From an uncultured Blautia sp. (lineage in GTDB: Bacteria > Bacillota > Clostridia > Lachnospirales > Lachnospiraceae): a DNA stretch of 10,842 nt. Shown one piece after another: positions 1 to 6,344 of the stretch. The stretch covers positions 1 to 10,842 of the forward strand of contig URHH01000084.1 of NCBI GenBank assembly GCA_900547615.1, written 5' to 3'. Below the pieces are notes generated by a model, which saw only the letters and a program-made list of their open reading frames with translations, did not search any database and had not been told where the DNA came from. The translations under genes were made by a program, and so were the position numbers. How positions within the stretch are numbered: position 1 is the stretch's first letter; each line of letters starts with the position of its first letter.

Positions 1-72
1 GGAATTTTTAAACAAAACTGTTCCCACTGCAGTTATAATATTTCCGCATACCGGACATACATAAAATTCCAC
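1..72 (-). pseudogene. Zinc-ribbon protein fragment, runs off the left edge
   Basis: Read on the minus strand from a GTG at 72, the frame gives VEFYVCPVCGNIITAVGTVL and continues past base 1. The CPVCGN knuckle after an aromatic strand resembles small zinc-ribbon or rubredoxin-like modules found in clostridial regulators and desulfoferrodoxin relatives. Two lysine codons upstream lie in frame, but a TGA precedes them. An ATG at 80-82 lies one base out of frame across a run of seven A, so one A fewer would give MKKVEFYVCPVCGN. No good ribosome site precedes the GTG. It may therefore be a frameshifted gene, a slippage-dependent gene, or chance. The C-terminal half is outside the window. Confidence 0.35.
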
Positions 73-155
73 TTTTTTTCATATTTCCGGATACGTTTTC
101 ATTTGTCGAGTACAATATTTATAGCGTAACGAATTTTATTTCGTTGATCCTATAT

Positions 156-644
156 TTAATAATCAAACGTATTGTTATTTACTTTTATTGTAGTTTTTAT
201 TTTTTCTCCCTTATAAGGCTTGCGGATTTCGATTAAATTCAGCACAGTATAGCCTTTTGCGCGCAAAAACTGAATCATTCCGTCATTATTCGGGTGCACA
301 TAATTAAAAACTGTTTCCTGTCCCATTGAACCGGCGATTTCCTCTGCCTTCTCAAAAAGAAGAGAAGCCACGCCCTTCCTTCTATAATGGCTGCTGACAA
401 AAATATGCTCTGCCCAAAGCACCTCATCTTCGATCCTGCATACAAGGTAACCGACCAGTTCTCCATTCTCTTCTGCAGCAAAAACAGGATACTGCGCCTT
501 TAAAAAATACAACAGATCTTCCTTGCCTGCCTCAATATCCGGCTTTGCTTCAATTCCTTTATAGGAACATAATTCCACTCGGAAATTAGCGACAAGAGGT
601 GCTGTCCTGTCTATATCTTTCTCGTCTATTTGAAATATATTCAT
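156..644 (-). CDS. GNAT family N-acetyltransferase
   Basis: The 162-aa protein fits one GNAT domain, which transfers an acetyl group from acetyl-CoA to an amine. Acetyl-CoA-binding motif A is visible at about residues 80-100: AEHIFVSSHYRRKGVASLLF, with RRKGVA as the R/Q-x-x-G-x-G/A pyrophosphate loop. A C-terminal strand-helix (NDGMIQFLRAKGYTVLNLIE) matches motif B. There is no signal peptide or membrane segment, so it is cytoplasmic. The start at 644 has AAGGAG about 10 nt upstream. It lies 14 nt after the DUF2200 stop, so the two are probably co-transcribed. The substrate cannot be read from sequence. The last 15 residues (KIKTTIKVNNNTFDY) recur in degraded form behind the GyrI-like gene at 3516-3554. 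Confidence 0.9.
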   Translation of the reverse strand: MNIFQIDEKDIDRTAPLVANFRVELCSYKGIEAKPDIEAGKEDLLYFLKAQYPVFAAEENGELVGYLVCRIEDEVLWAEHIFVSSHYRRKGVASLLFEKAEEIAGSMGQETVFNYVHPNNDGMIQFLRAKGYTVLNLIEIRKPYKGEKIKTTIKVNNNTFDY

Positions 645-658
645 ATCATTCTCTCTCC

Positions 659-1012
659 TTATTTTTTTCTCAATACTTTTTCCAGTGTCTTTCCCTTCGC
701 AAGCTCATCAACCAGTTTGTCCAAATAGCGTATTTCCTGCATCAAAGTCTCTTCTATTTCTTCTACTCGAACACCGCAGATTTTACCTGTGATCATTTTT
801 CGATTGGGATTAAGCTCCGGTGCATTTAAAAAGAAATCCCCATATGCAATATCCCGTACCAGAAAATCTGCAAGCTGCTCCTTACTATATCCTGTCAGCC
901 AGCAAGTAACCTGGTCTATTTCATCTCTTGTCCGTCCTTTTTTCTCCACTTTCGAAATAAGCATTGGATAAATTTTGGCAAAGGACATTTGATATACTTT
1001 ATTGTTTTCCAT
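659..1012 (-). CDS. DUF2200 family protein
   Basis: This 117-aa cytoplasmic protein matches the DUF2200 family over its full length. The recognisable blocks are KKGRTRDEIDQVTCWLTGY at about residues 24-42, FFLNAPELNPNR at about 60-71, ITGKICGVRVEEIE at about 74-87, and a C-terminal LDKLVDELAKGK. The biochemical role of the family is unknown to me. The start is placed at the second ATG (1012) because AGAGG lies about 8 nt before it; the ATG at 1018 would put that site only 2 nt away. A candidate promoter lies at 1055-1083. The GNAT gene follows 14 nt downstream, suggesting a two-gene transcript separate from the nuclease operon upstream. Confidence 0.85.
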   Translation of the reverse strand: MENNKVYQMSFAKIYPMLISKVEKKGRTRDEIDQVTCWLTGYSKEQLADFLVRDIAYGDFFLNAPELNPNRKMITGKICGVRVEEIEETLMQEIRYLDKLVDELAKGKTLEKVLRKK

Positions 1013-1054
1013 ATTCATTACCTCTTACTTTGTTTATAAACCTCTGCTTCTTCT

Positions 1055-1083
1055 ATTATCTTCAAATGAAAGTTTCTTGTCCC
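1055..1083 (-). promoter_or_regulatory. Candidate sigma-A promoter for DUF2200-GNAT
   Basis: On the minus strand GGGACA (1083-1078) and GATAAT (1060-1055) are separated by exactly 17 nt. They match TTGACA at 4 of 6 and TATAAT at 5 of 6 positions. The -10 lies about 43 nt before the DUF2200 start and just after the nuclease stop at 1087. I see no strong terminator between the nuclease gene and this site, so read-through from the nuclease operon is possible. Confidence 0.5.
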
Positions 1084-1086
1084 TTT

Positions 1087-1821
1087 TTAAAGATTTATCG
1101 GCTGCTGAATGATAATTTTTACGTTCTTTCCATCAAAAGTGCGATTAAAATAGTCCTCATAATTTTGTTTGTCTTTTATAATTTTAACCTTATCATACAC
1201 AAAAAATATAATATTCGATTCCAAATAATGAACTATATCTGCTTCTATCTCCTCTGTTAATTTATTTAAGCGCATTGTCTCTCTTGTACATTTTGTCTCT
1301 ATCACACAATTTAAACATGGAATTTTCAAATCACTTCTGATCATTCCAACCCCGGAATCTCCGGAAACTTCTTTTCTTAAATCCGGATATAACGGTTTTA
1401 ACACTGCATATAACAAATATTGTATATCATATTCATTTTCTATTTTAATCTGCTGCACTTTCTCCTTCGTTAAAGTCGCTCTTTTATCCGGCGCTCTTTG
1501 ATTCAGCGCTTCTATAAACATATAGAAATTGCATAAATACTTTTCCAAATAGCTGCAGCTATTATCCTGGTTTTCCTTTTTTAGAAAAGTTCTGAGGCAT
1601 TCCAATACATTTTCTTTTGCAGCAAGCATTTTTTCTTTGTTTACCTCATCTGAAAATCTATTTTTTATATACTTCTGTTTACTCTTTACTTCTAAATAAA
1701 AATCTTTCGGATATTCTTCTTCCACTAATTTTTGATTCAACTCTGCAAGTATTTTATCAAATTCTTCCACCCTGTCTATATCCCGAAGTCTGTTCATAAA
1801 GGTTTTTATCATCTTATCCAT
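1087..1821 (-). CDS. DpnII/MboI-type PD-(D/E)XK nuclease, effector of the ATPase-nuclease pair
   Basis: This 244-aa protein has two parts. Residues 1-120 are charged and mostly helical with no recognised domain. Residues 125-215 look like the REase_DpnII-MboI fold of the PD-(D/E)XK superfamily: NEYDIQYLLYAVLKPLYPDL at 129-148, then RSD (162-164), then IETK (174-177), then IEADIVHY and NIIFFVYD strands. The likely catalytic residues are D164, E175 and K177, spaced as D-x10-E-x-K, so the active site appears complete. The ATG at 1821 overlaps the ATPase stop by 8 nt, with AAGGTGGGG about 8 nt before it, indicating translational coupling. Predicted role: cutting nucleic acid on a signal from the ATPase. 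Target (DNA or RNA, phage or host) cannot be read from sequence. There is no methyltransferase nearby, which argues against ordinary restriction-modification. Confidence 0.75.
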   Translation of the reverse strand: MDKMIKTFMNRLRDIDRVEEFDKILAELNQKLVEEEYPKDFYLEVKSKQKYIKNRFSDEVNKEKMLAAKENVLECLRTFLKKENQDNSCSYLEKYLCNFYMFIEALNQRAPDKRATLTKEKVQQIKIENEYDIQYLLYAVLKPLYPDLRKEVSGDSGVGMIRSDLKIPCLNCVIETKCTRETMRLNKLTEEIEADIVHYLESNIIFFVYDKVKIIKDKQNYEDYFNRTFDGKNVKIIIQQPINL

Positions 1822-3004
1822 TCATTCTTCCCCACCTTAAATAAAACAAAAACAGCGGATCAAGAACATAAATCTTGCCGTCTTTCCATTCTATAGCCCG
1901 ATAAATTTCTTCTTTTCCTTCCAATACTCCCTGAAGATATTTCAGGTGATTTCTTACGGTTCGCTTATCTAATTTTATGGAACAATTATTATCATCAATA
2001 ATACAAAGAATTCTCTCATAAAAAGTTTCAAAATCCATCTCTACTAAAGGCGGATTTTTTGCCAGAGATTCTACGATAACTCCATACAGATCCAATTCTT
2101 TTCCATCTATTGTTCTATATAATTTTCTCTGCTGTCCCCTTGGGTTCGGTCCTTTGGAAAGCACATTTACTACATCTGCATAATTAAAATTCATTGTAGT
2201 AAATCTATATGCTTTTTCCAGTATATCATCACTGACTTCCCGTTTTCCTTCATCTTCCAGCAATGTGCAAATACTCAAACATATATATTGCATCAACTGT
2301 GGTGACGTAAGACACTCAACTGCCAATTTATCAGCAATCTCTTCCTCTATTTTAATGTTTAACTTGGTAAATCCTTTTAATGCAATCTTTTTCAAGTCAG
2401 CTTCTTTCCAGATTTCTATATTAATCAAGCTTAATCTTCCTGATAAATCTGCATTTTTTCTAATAGCATCATCAGCTCTGTGCGGAAGGGAAACTACCAC
2501 CACTTTTAACTCACGCCTAATAGCATCTTTTAATTGCTGCGCCATTTTCATCTGCATTTCCGATGATGCATAATGAAAATCATCAATCATAAGAACCTTT
2601 TTATTATCGATATAATATCGGATAATCTTATCTTTCGATAACATATACTTTTCGTTCTTACTGTCGCGCTCTTTATATGTTCCTTCTGCTGCAATTCTTT
2701 CCGTAGTAATCTCTCCCATATAAGGTAAACCGACTTTTGCAGCAATAATAGCCCAAAAATCTGTATGCTCATTAAAATCTGCACCTGAAATCTCAACAAT
2801 ATTATCGAGTCCTATCACCTGTTCACATAATATTGTTTTCCCCATTTTAGACGGACCAATTACAGAAGTTAAACAACCTGCTGTTCTTAATGCCTGTTTT
2901 AATCTCAGTTCATATGAAATCCCCGTATTCTCATAATTTCGTGACACATATGTATATTCCGGAAACGCGCCTGGTTTGAAAATATTTTCTGCTTTTAATG
3001 GCAT
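1814..3004 (-). CDS. ORC/STAND-like AAA ATPase with C-terminal winged helix
   Basis: This 396-aa protein has a P-loop NTPase domain at about residues 40-270. Walker A is GPSKMGKT (50-57) and Walker B is VLMIDDFHYA (137-146). A sensor-like strand VVVVSLPHR lies at 168-176 and a conserved-looking arginine in DLSGR at 190. A helical lid follows at about 215-270. Residues 300-396 look like a winged helix ending in YVLDPLFLFYLRW, a tail typical of archaeal-type ATPase_2/STAND proteins. There are no membrane segments. AGGAGGTGA sits 7 nt before the ATG, and an extended -10 promoter lies just upstream. The gene is AT-rich (about 17 G/C in the 60 bases from 2401), unlike the VOC gene beside it. Likely role: nucleotide-dependent sensor or regulator of the nuclease encoded next to it. 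Confidence 0.8.
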   Translation of the reverse strand: MPLKAENIFKPGAFPEYTYVSRNYENTGISYELRLKQALRTAGCLTSVIGPSKMGKTILCEQVIGLDNIVEISGADFNEHTDFWAIIAAKVGLPYMGEITTERIAAEGTYKERDSKNEKYMLSKDKIIRYYIDNKKVLMIDDFHYASSEMQMKMAQQLKDAIRRELKVVVVSLPHRADDAIRKNADLSGRLSLINIEIWKEADLKKIALKGFTKLNIKIEEEIADKLAVECLTSPQLMQYICLSICTLLEDEGKREVSDDILEKAYRFTTMNFNYADVVNVLSKGPNPRGQQRKLYRTIDGKELDLYGVIVESLAKNPPLVEMDFETFYERILCIIDDNNCSIKLDKRTVRNHLKYLQGVLEGKEEIYRAIEWKDGKIYVLDPLFLFYLRWGRMNG

Positions 3005-3033
3005 AACATCACCTCCTGAAGTTATATATACCC

Positions 3034-3042
3034 ATTATACCA
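3034..3042 (-). promoter_or_regulatory. Extended -10 promoter of the ATPase-nuclease operon
   Basis: TGGTATAAT reads on the minus strand: a perfect TATAAT at 3039-3034 preceded by the TGn extension. No good TTGACA lies 16-18 nt upstream, which fits an extended -10 promoter. The leader before the ATG is only about 20-25 nt and carries AGGAGGTGA. I see no operator palindrome overlapping it. The repeat CCTTCACTCA occurs at 3045-3054 and again at 3100-3109, flanking the area just upstream. Confidence 0.65.
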
Positions 3043-3102
3043 TACCTTCACTCAATTTAAACCTTACAGTACAGTGAATAACAAATTTCCGCTGCATTTC
3101 CT

Positions 3103-3495
3103 TCACTCATGCAGCTCCAGCGGAAGTCCGTCCGGATCAAAGAAAAACGTCATTCTCTTCTTTGTATAATCATCATATCGGATCGGCTCACATTCAATCC
3201 CACATTTCTTTAATTCTTCTGCCGTTTCTTCTACATTTCCCACACGAAATGCCAGATGGCGAAGCCCGCAGGCTTCCGGTCGGTTTACACGCTTTGGCGG
3301 ATTTACTTCCGCAAATATCTCCAGTTCAATCGCTTCTCCCCCATCTCCAATTTTCAAATCCAGCTTCCAGTCTTTTCTCTCGTCGCGATAATTTTCACGT
3401 ATCACCTGAAAACCGAGTTTTTCCACATAAAACTCTCTTGCCGCATGAATATCTGATACAATAATTGCAACATGATGAATCGCGTTTAATTTCAT
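3103..3495 (-). CDS. VOC family glyoxalase-I-like metalloprotein (YaeR/SMU1112c type)
   Basis: The 130-aa single-domain protein carries two beta-alpha-beta-beta-beta halves of the vicinal oxygen chelate fold. The expected metal ligands are all present: H8 in IHHVAII, E59 in IELEIF, H80 in CGLRHLAF and E127 in PDGLPLELHE. The block NRPEACGLRHLAFRV followed by TKKRMTFFFDPDGLPLEL is characteristic of the YaeR/SMU1112c branch, as I remember the E. coli sequence. This branch is structurally like glyoxalase I, but its substrate is not settled. GAGGAGA lies about 8 nt before the start. It is separated by about 50 nt from the GyrI-like gene upstream. It is a cytoplasmic enzyme or metal-dependent binding protein. 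Confidence 0.88.
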   Translation of the reverse strand: MKLNAIHHVAIIVSDIHAAREFYVEKLGFQVIRENYRDERKDWKLDLKIGDGGEAIELEIFAEVNPPKRVNRPEACGLRHLAFRVGNVEETAEELKKCGIECEPIRYDDYTKKRMTFFFDPDGLPLELHE

Positions 3496-3515
3496 CTGTA
3501 ATCTCTCCTCATTTC

Positions 3516-3554
3516 TTAATCAAATGTATTATTTATGACTGTAGTTTTAATTTT
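3516..3554 (-). pseudogene. Remnant of a GNAT gene 3' end
   Basis: Overlapping and following the GyrI-like stop, the +1 frame reads KIKTTVINNTFD and a stop. The intact GNAT at 156-644 ends KIKTTIKVNNNTFDY and a stop. The DNA is also similar: AAAACTACA, TAAATAA and TTTGATTA appear in the same order, in direct orientation, about 3.3 kb apart. The simplest reading is that a related acetyltransferase gene once ended here and was replaced or deleted except for its tail. An independent short intergenic repeat that the intact GNAT gene has absorbed into its coding end is the alternative. Confidence 0.5.
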
Positions 3555-4182
3555 TCTTCTTTACAGGGTGTCTGATTACTGTTCTCCATTTTTCCGGCTC
3601 AACTCGTCTCGCATCAGACAGATAAATTTCATGGTGCAGACGTTTCTCTGTAAAATCATTCACATACCCATTTTCCTGTAAATACGCGTCCATCAAAGCA
3701 ACTGTTTCAGGCTCATGGTCGAATGGGCCTATGTGCATGATCTGTATGCAAAGCCCTTCCTCAAGGGTCAGAAATTCTGCTGCGGAGCAATCTATTTTTT
3801 TCTTTTCAGATGCAGTTTCTACTGCCCATTCAAAATCTTTTTCTGTCACGAAATCCGGCAGACGGATAACGGAAATCCAGTTAAATGTTTCCTTGTTTTT
3901 GTAGTCCACCCCGGAAATGTTCTCCTGCCACCAAAATCCCTCGAGAGGAGGCACTACATATTCGAAAAATCCTTCTATTTTATAAGATGTTTTGTAACTC
4001 ATTTTCAAAGTATATGCCACTGCGTACAGAACACTGATCGCTTTCTGATATGCTCCGCCTTCTTCATTCGGATTTCCCTTACCCCTCACTGCAATATACT
4101 TCGCCGCCGGAACATTTACAATCTCCGGTTTCTTCTTTGGCATATAAAACTCTTTATATTCTTTTTTGAAATCAAATGCCAT
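3547..4182 (-). CDS. GyrI-like domain protein
   Basis: This 211-aa cytoplasmic protein matches the stand-alone GyrI-like (SOUL/GyrI fold) family at its usual length. Landmarks are MPKKKPEIVNVPAAKYIAVRG at about residues 14-34, VPPLEGFWW at 77-85, IMHIGPFDHEPET at 148-160 and HHEIYLSDARR at 183-193. The family binds small hydrophobic molecules. Some members have been reported to hydrolyse cyclopropane-containing DNA-alkylating compounds using a conserved glutamate and aromatic residues, so a detoxifying role is plausible but inferred. GGAGGG lies 7 nt before the ATG. The last two codons and the stop overlap a GNAT tail relic in another frame. Confidence 0.85.
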   Translation of the reverse strand: MAFDFKKEYKEFYMPKKKPEIVNVPAAKYIAVRGKGNPNEEGGAYQKAISVLYAVAYTLKMSYKTSYKIEGFFEYVVPPLEGFWWQENISGVDYKNKETFNWISVIRLPDFVTEKDFEWAVETASEKKKIDCSAAEFLTLEEGLCIQIMHIGPFDHEPETVALMDAYLQENGYVNDFTEKRLHHEIYLSDARRVEPEKWRTVIRHPVKKKN

Positions 4183-4206
4183 GTCTGTTCCCTCCGTTTA
4201 CATTTG

Positions 4207-4300
4207 TCAATTTGTTGAAATATAAGTACATTTAATCCCATCTGCTTTTGCCACTGCTTCCGCATATTTTAGCAGCTTCACCGCGTAAATCCCCTCTTGT
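4207..4300 (-). pseudogene. Possible coding scrap between nucleotidyltransferase and GyrI-like genes
   Basis: Directly after the nucleotidyltransferase stop, a frame open from inside that gene reads KQEGIYAVKLLKYAEAVAKA, then DGIKCTYISTN and a stop at 4207-4209. The composition looks like an alpha-helix followed by a beta-strand, as in the end of an acetyltransferase-like domain, rather than random intergenic DNA. No start codon or ribosome site supports it as a working gene. It may be a relic or chance; I do not recognise the family with any confidence. Confidence 0.2.
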
Positions 4301-4960
4301 TTATCCCTGTTCTCCAATCCACTTTTTCGCCCATTCGAATAAAACTTCGGACATTTTCGAAAAATCAACAGTCCCTCCGTTTTTCAGACTTAAAAAAATA
4401 TCCACAATCACTTTTTCTTCCGGCGAAACAGCATTTGACAGTTCACTTTGATGGCGAATGTAAGTTCCCGTCTGCTTAAAGTAAATTGCCTGTACAACAA
4501 AAGAAGCCGCTTTATACAACCCTTTCAGAATTTCCTCATTTTTTTCGTACAGCATATTATGTACACAGCCATGATAAATGTTGCACGCCCCGATTTTTAT
4601 TGCTCTGTCAACTGCCTCACCGTCAATCCGCATCAGCAATTCATCAAGGCTTCCCTTTATCGGTTTTGTATCGTAATAGAACTGAAACAGGTCAGAAGGT
4701 TCCCAGTTTAAAAGTTCTTTTTTTCCTGAAAGAAACCCGCAGATCAATTCTCTATGCGGCAGACTGTCCAACATGGCATTATAGATTTGAATATCCGAAA
4801 CTGTCACTTCATCAAGGATTACAACCATATCTATATCACTTTTTTCTGTTTCTTCCCCGCGGCTGTAGCTTCCCTGCAGACCAACAAACCATACTCGTTC
4901 CCCGAACGTCTCCTCTAATTTCTGTGAAAACAGATTTATCCACACAGTAATTTCTATCAT
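4301..4960 (-). CDS. MNT/ANT-type nucleotidyltransferase domain protein
   Basis: The 219-aa protein has the polymerase-beta-like nucleotidyltransferase signature at residues 30-46: GSYSRGEETEKSDIDMVV, with the GS pair, the arginine-glycine and the S-D-I-D metal-binding aspartates D42 and D44. A longer C-terminal helical region (about 120-215) resembles streptomycin/spectinomycin-type adenylyltransferases and MNT proteins. It would transfer a nucleotide to a small molecule or protein; resistance to an aminoglycoside is possible but not shown. The start is set at ATG 4960 because GAGGTGA lies 5 nt before it; a GTG at 4978 overlaps the upstream stop and has no site of its own. It starts 14 nt after the radical SAM gene, so the two are likely one transcript. 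Confidence 0.82.
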   Translation of the reverse strand: MIEITVWINLFSQKLEETFGERVWFVGLQGSYSRGEETEKSDIDMVVILDEVTVSDIQIYNAMLDSLPHRELICGFLSGKKELLNWEPSDLFQFYYDTKPIKGSLDELLMRIDGEAVDRAIKIGACNIYHGCVHNMLYEKNEEILKGLYKAASFVVQAIYFKQTGTYIRHQSELSNAVSPEEKVIVDIFLSLKNGGTVDFSKMSEVLFEWAKKWIGEQG

Positions 4961-4974
4961 TTTCGTCACCTCGC

Positions 4975-5847
4975 TCACATAAAATCAAACAGTGAAAGCT
5001 GCTCTTCTTTTTCTTCGTATGTTCGTAAATACTCAAATATCTGATTGCTATTATGTACAATGTTGTGCTTGTCGCAGGTTCGGTTAAAGATTTCCATCAG
5101 CTTTTTTTCATTAGGACTCGGCAGGACATATTGCTCCCCGTAACAGCGAATATATTTTTCTTTCAGTCCGGGAAATAATCTGTCCAACTGCCTGTAAAAA
5201 TATTCACGGTTTCCCTCTCTCAGAGTCATGCCCATTCCGAAATTTATGATTCCGTACACCTTTGCTTCCGCACAATAATTTAATATGCCCACCAAATTTT
5301 CTTCTGTATCGTTGATAAAAGGCAGAATCGGACAAAGCCACACAACCGTCGGGATTCCCTCCTGCTGCAGAATCTTTAACGCCTCAAAGCGTTCCCTTGT
5401 GGTGCTGACGTTTGGCTCCAGCTTCCTGCATAGCGTTTCGTCATATGTCGTTAATGTCATCTGCACCACGCATTTTGTTTTTTCGTTGATCCTTTTTAAT
5501 ATATCCAAATCGCGGAGCACCTGCGCTGATTTTGTGATCAGTGTAAAACCGAATCCGTATTTTTCAGCGAGAAGCAGGGATTTTCTCACATACTGAAGTT
5601 CTTTTTCCACCGGAATATATGGGTCAGTCATTGCCCCGGTCCCTATCATGCACTTCTTTCGCTTTCTTTTCAGGGAATCCTCCAGCAGTTCAAGAGCATT
5701 CTCTTTTACCTCAATATCCTCAAACGCATGATTCATATGATAACAAAGACTTCTTGAATCGCAATAAATACAGCCATGTGTACACCCACGATATAAATTC
5801 ATTCCGTTTGATGCAGACAGAATACTCTTTGCTGTTACATAGTGCAT
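4975..5847 (-). CDS. SPL-family radical SAM protein with C-terminal clamp-binding-like motif
   Basis: This 290-aa protein belongs to the SplB-like (COG1533) radical SAM group. The 4Fe-4S cluster motif C22-x3-C26-x2-C29 (YRGCTHGCIYCDSRS) is followed by a TIM-barrel-like series of strands: MIGTGAMTDPY, FGFTLITKSA, CVVQMTLTT and VVWLCPILP. It cleaves S-adenosylmethionine to start radical chemistry; the substrate is unknown. It is shorter than true spore photoproduct lyase, so that specific function should not be assumed. The C-terminus EEQLSLFDFM contains QLSLF (283-287), a textbook match to the bacterial beta-sliding-clamp motif QL[SD]LF, suggesting contact with the replication or repair machinery. 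AGGAGA lies 5 nt before the ATG, and an extended -10 promoter lies 44 nt upstream. Confidence 0.88.
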   Translation of the reverse strand: MHYVTAKSILSASNGMNLYRGCTHGCIYCDSRSLCYHMNHAFEDIEVKENALELLEDSLKRKRKKCMIGTGAMTDPYIPVEKELQYVRKSLLLAEKYGFGFTLITKSAQVLRDLDILKRINEKTKCVVQMTLTTYDETLCRKLEPNVSTTRERFEALKILQQEGIPTVVWLCPILPFINDTEENLVGILNYCAEAKVYGIINFGMGMTLREGNREYFYRQLDRLFPGLKEKYIRCYGEQYVLPSPNEKKLMEIFNRTCDKHNIVHNSNQIFEYLRTYEEKEEQLSLFDFM

Positions 5848-5890
5848 ATTGTTCTCCTAATCTTTTCTGCTATGTTCCTAACTGCATCAT

Positions 5891-5899
5891 ATTATAGCA
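5891..5899 (-). promoter_or_regulatory. Extended -10 promoter for the radical SAM gene
   Basis: TGCTATAAT on the minus strand combines the TGn extension with a perfect TATAAT (5896-5891). A -35 box 17 nt upstream would read TAGAAA, which is poor, again fitting an extended -10 type. It lies between the NTF2-like stop (5920) and the radical SAM start (5847), so the radical SAM-nucleotidyltransferase pair probably has its own transcript. Confidence 0.6.
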
Positions 5900-5919
5900 G
5901 CCTGCATATGCGCTTTCTA

Positions 5920-6288
5920 TTACTCATACGGATAAACATGCTCTGCTTTTGATTGAAACTCTCTGAGATGGATAATCTTCGTATTTTCATCAAATTCAAT
6001 AACAGATACCCCATCGAATCCGCCGATTTCATTATTATAATCACACTCAAAATACCATTCTGCAACCGTGCACATATCCTGATGAATAAATTTTTTGATT
6101 TCCCATTTTAATACTGTGCCATTTTCATTCCAATCTGTGAACCACTTTAAAATCTGTACTAGCCCATGATATTCCGGTCCGTAACACTCGCTGTATGTAA
6201 TGTCATTCGAAAAAATACTTTTCAATGGTTCAATATCTTTATCAAGCCACGCCTGAAAATATTTTCTGACAATATCTTCTTTTCTCAT
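5920..6288 (-). CDS. NTF2-like (SnoaL-type) domain protein
   Basis: The 122-aa protein has the NTF2-like cone fold pattern: an N-terminal helix MRKEDIVRKYFQAWLDKDIE, then PLKSIFSNDITYSECYGPEY, a second helical block ILKWFTDWNENG, and three long beta-strands (LKWEIKKFIHQ, CTVAEWYFECDYN, GVSVIEFDENTKIIHLREF). Such proteins act as small-molecule enzymes or binding proteins; no catalytic set can be assigned here. The start is placed at 6288 because AAAGGAA lies 7 nt upstream and the fold begins there. The longer frame from 6339 adds 17 residues with no homology-like features. No signal peptide is seen. Confidence 0.82.
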   Translation of the reverse strand: MRKEDIVRKYFQAWLDKDIEPLKSIFSNDITYSECYGPEYHGLVQILKWFTDWNENGTVLKWEIKKFIHQDMCTVAEWYFECDYNNEIGGFDGVSVIEFDENTKIIHLREFQSKAEHVYPYE

Positions 6289-6344
6289 ATCATCATTCCT
6301 TTCCAATCCACCATTATCCCTCCTGAATACCAAACCCAATACGC

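Noticed and set aside
128..145. Hairpin AACGAA/TTCGTT as a terminator after the GNAT gene
   Set aside because: The stem is only 6 bp and AT-rich, and no T-run follows on the minus strand.
1087..1821. Type II restriction enzyme DpnII or MboI proper
   Set aside because: No methyltransferase is nearby, and the gene is coupled to an ATPase; only the nuclease fold is shared.
3715..4218. Plus-strand 167-aa open frame
   Set aside because: It is antisense to the GyrI-like gene, rich in Phe, Cys and His with no domain, as expected of a shadow frame.
4975..5847. Naming the radical SAM gene splB (spore photoproduct lyase)
   Set aside because: The protein is shorter than SplB and I cannot identify the SplB catalytic cysteine; only family membership is supported.
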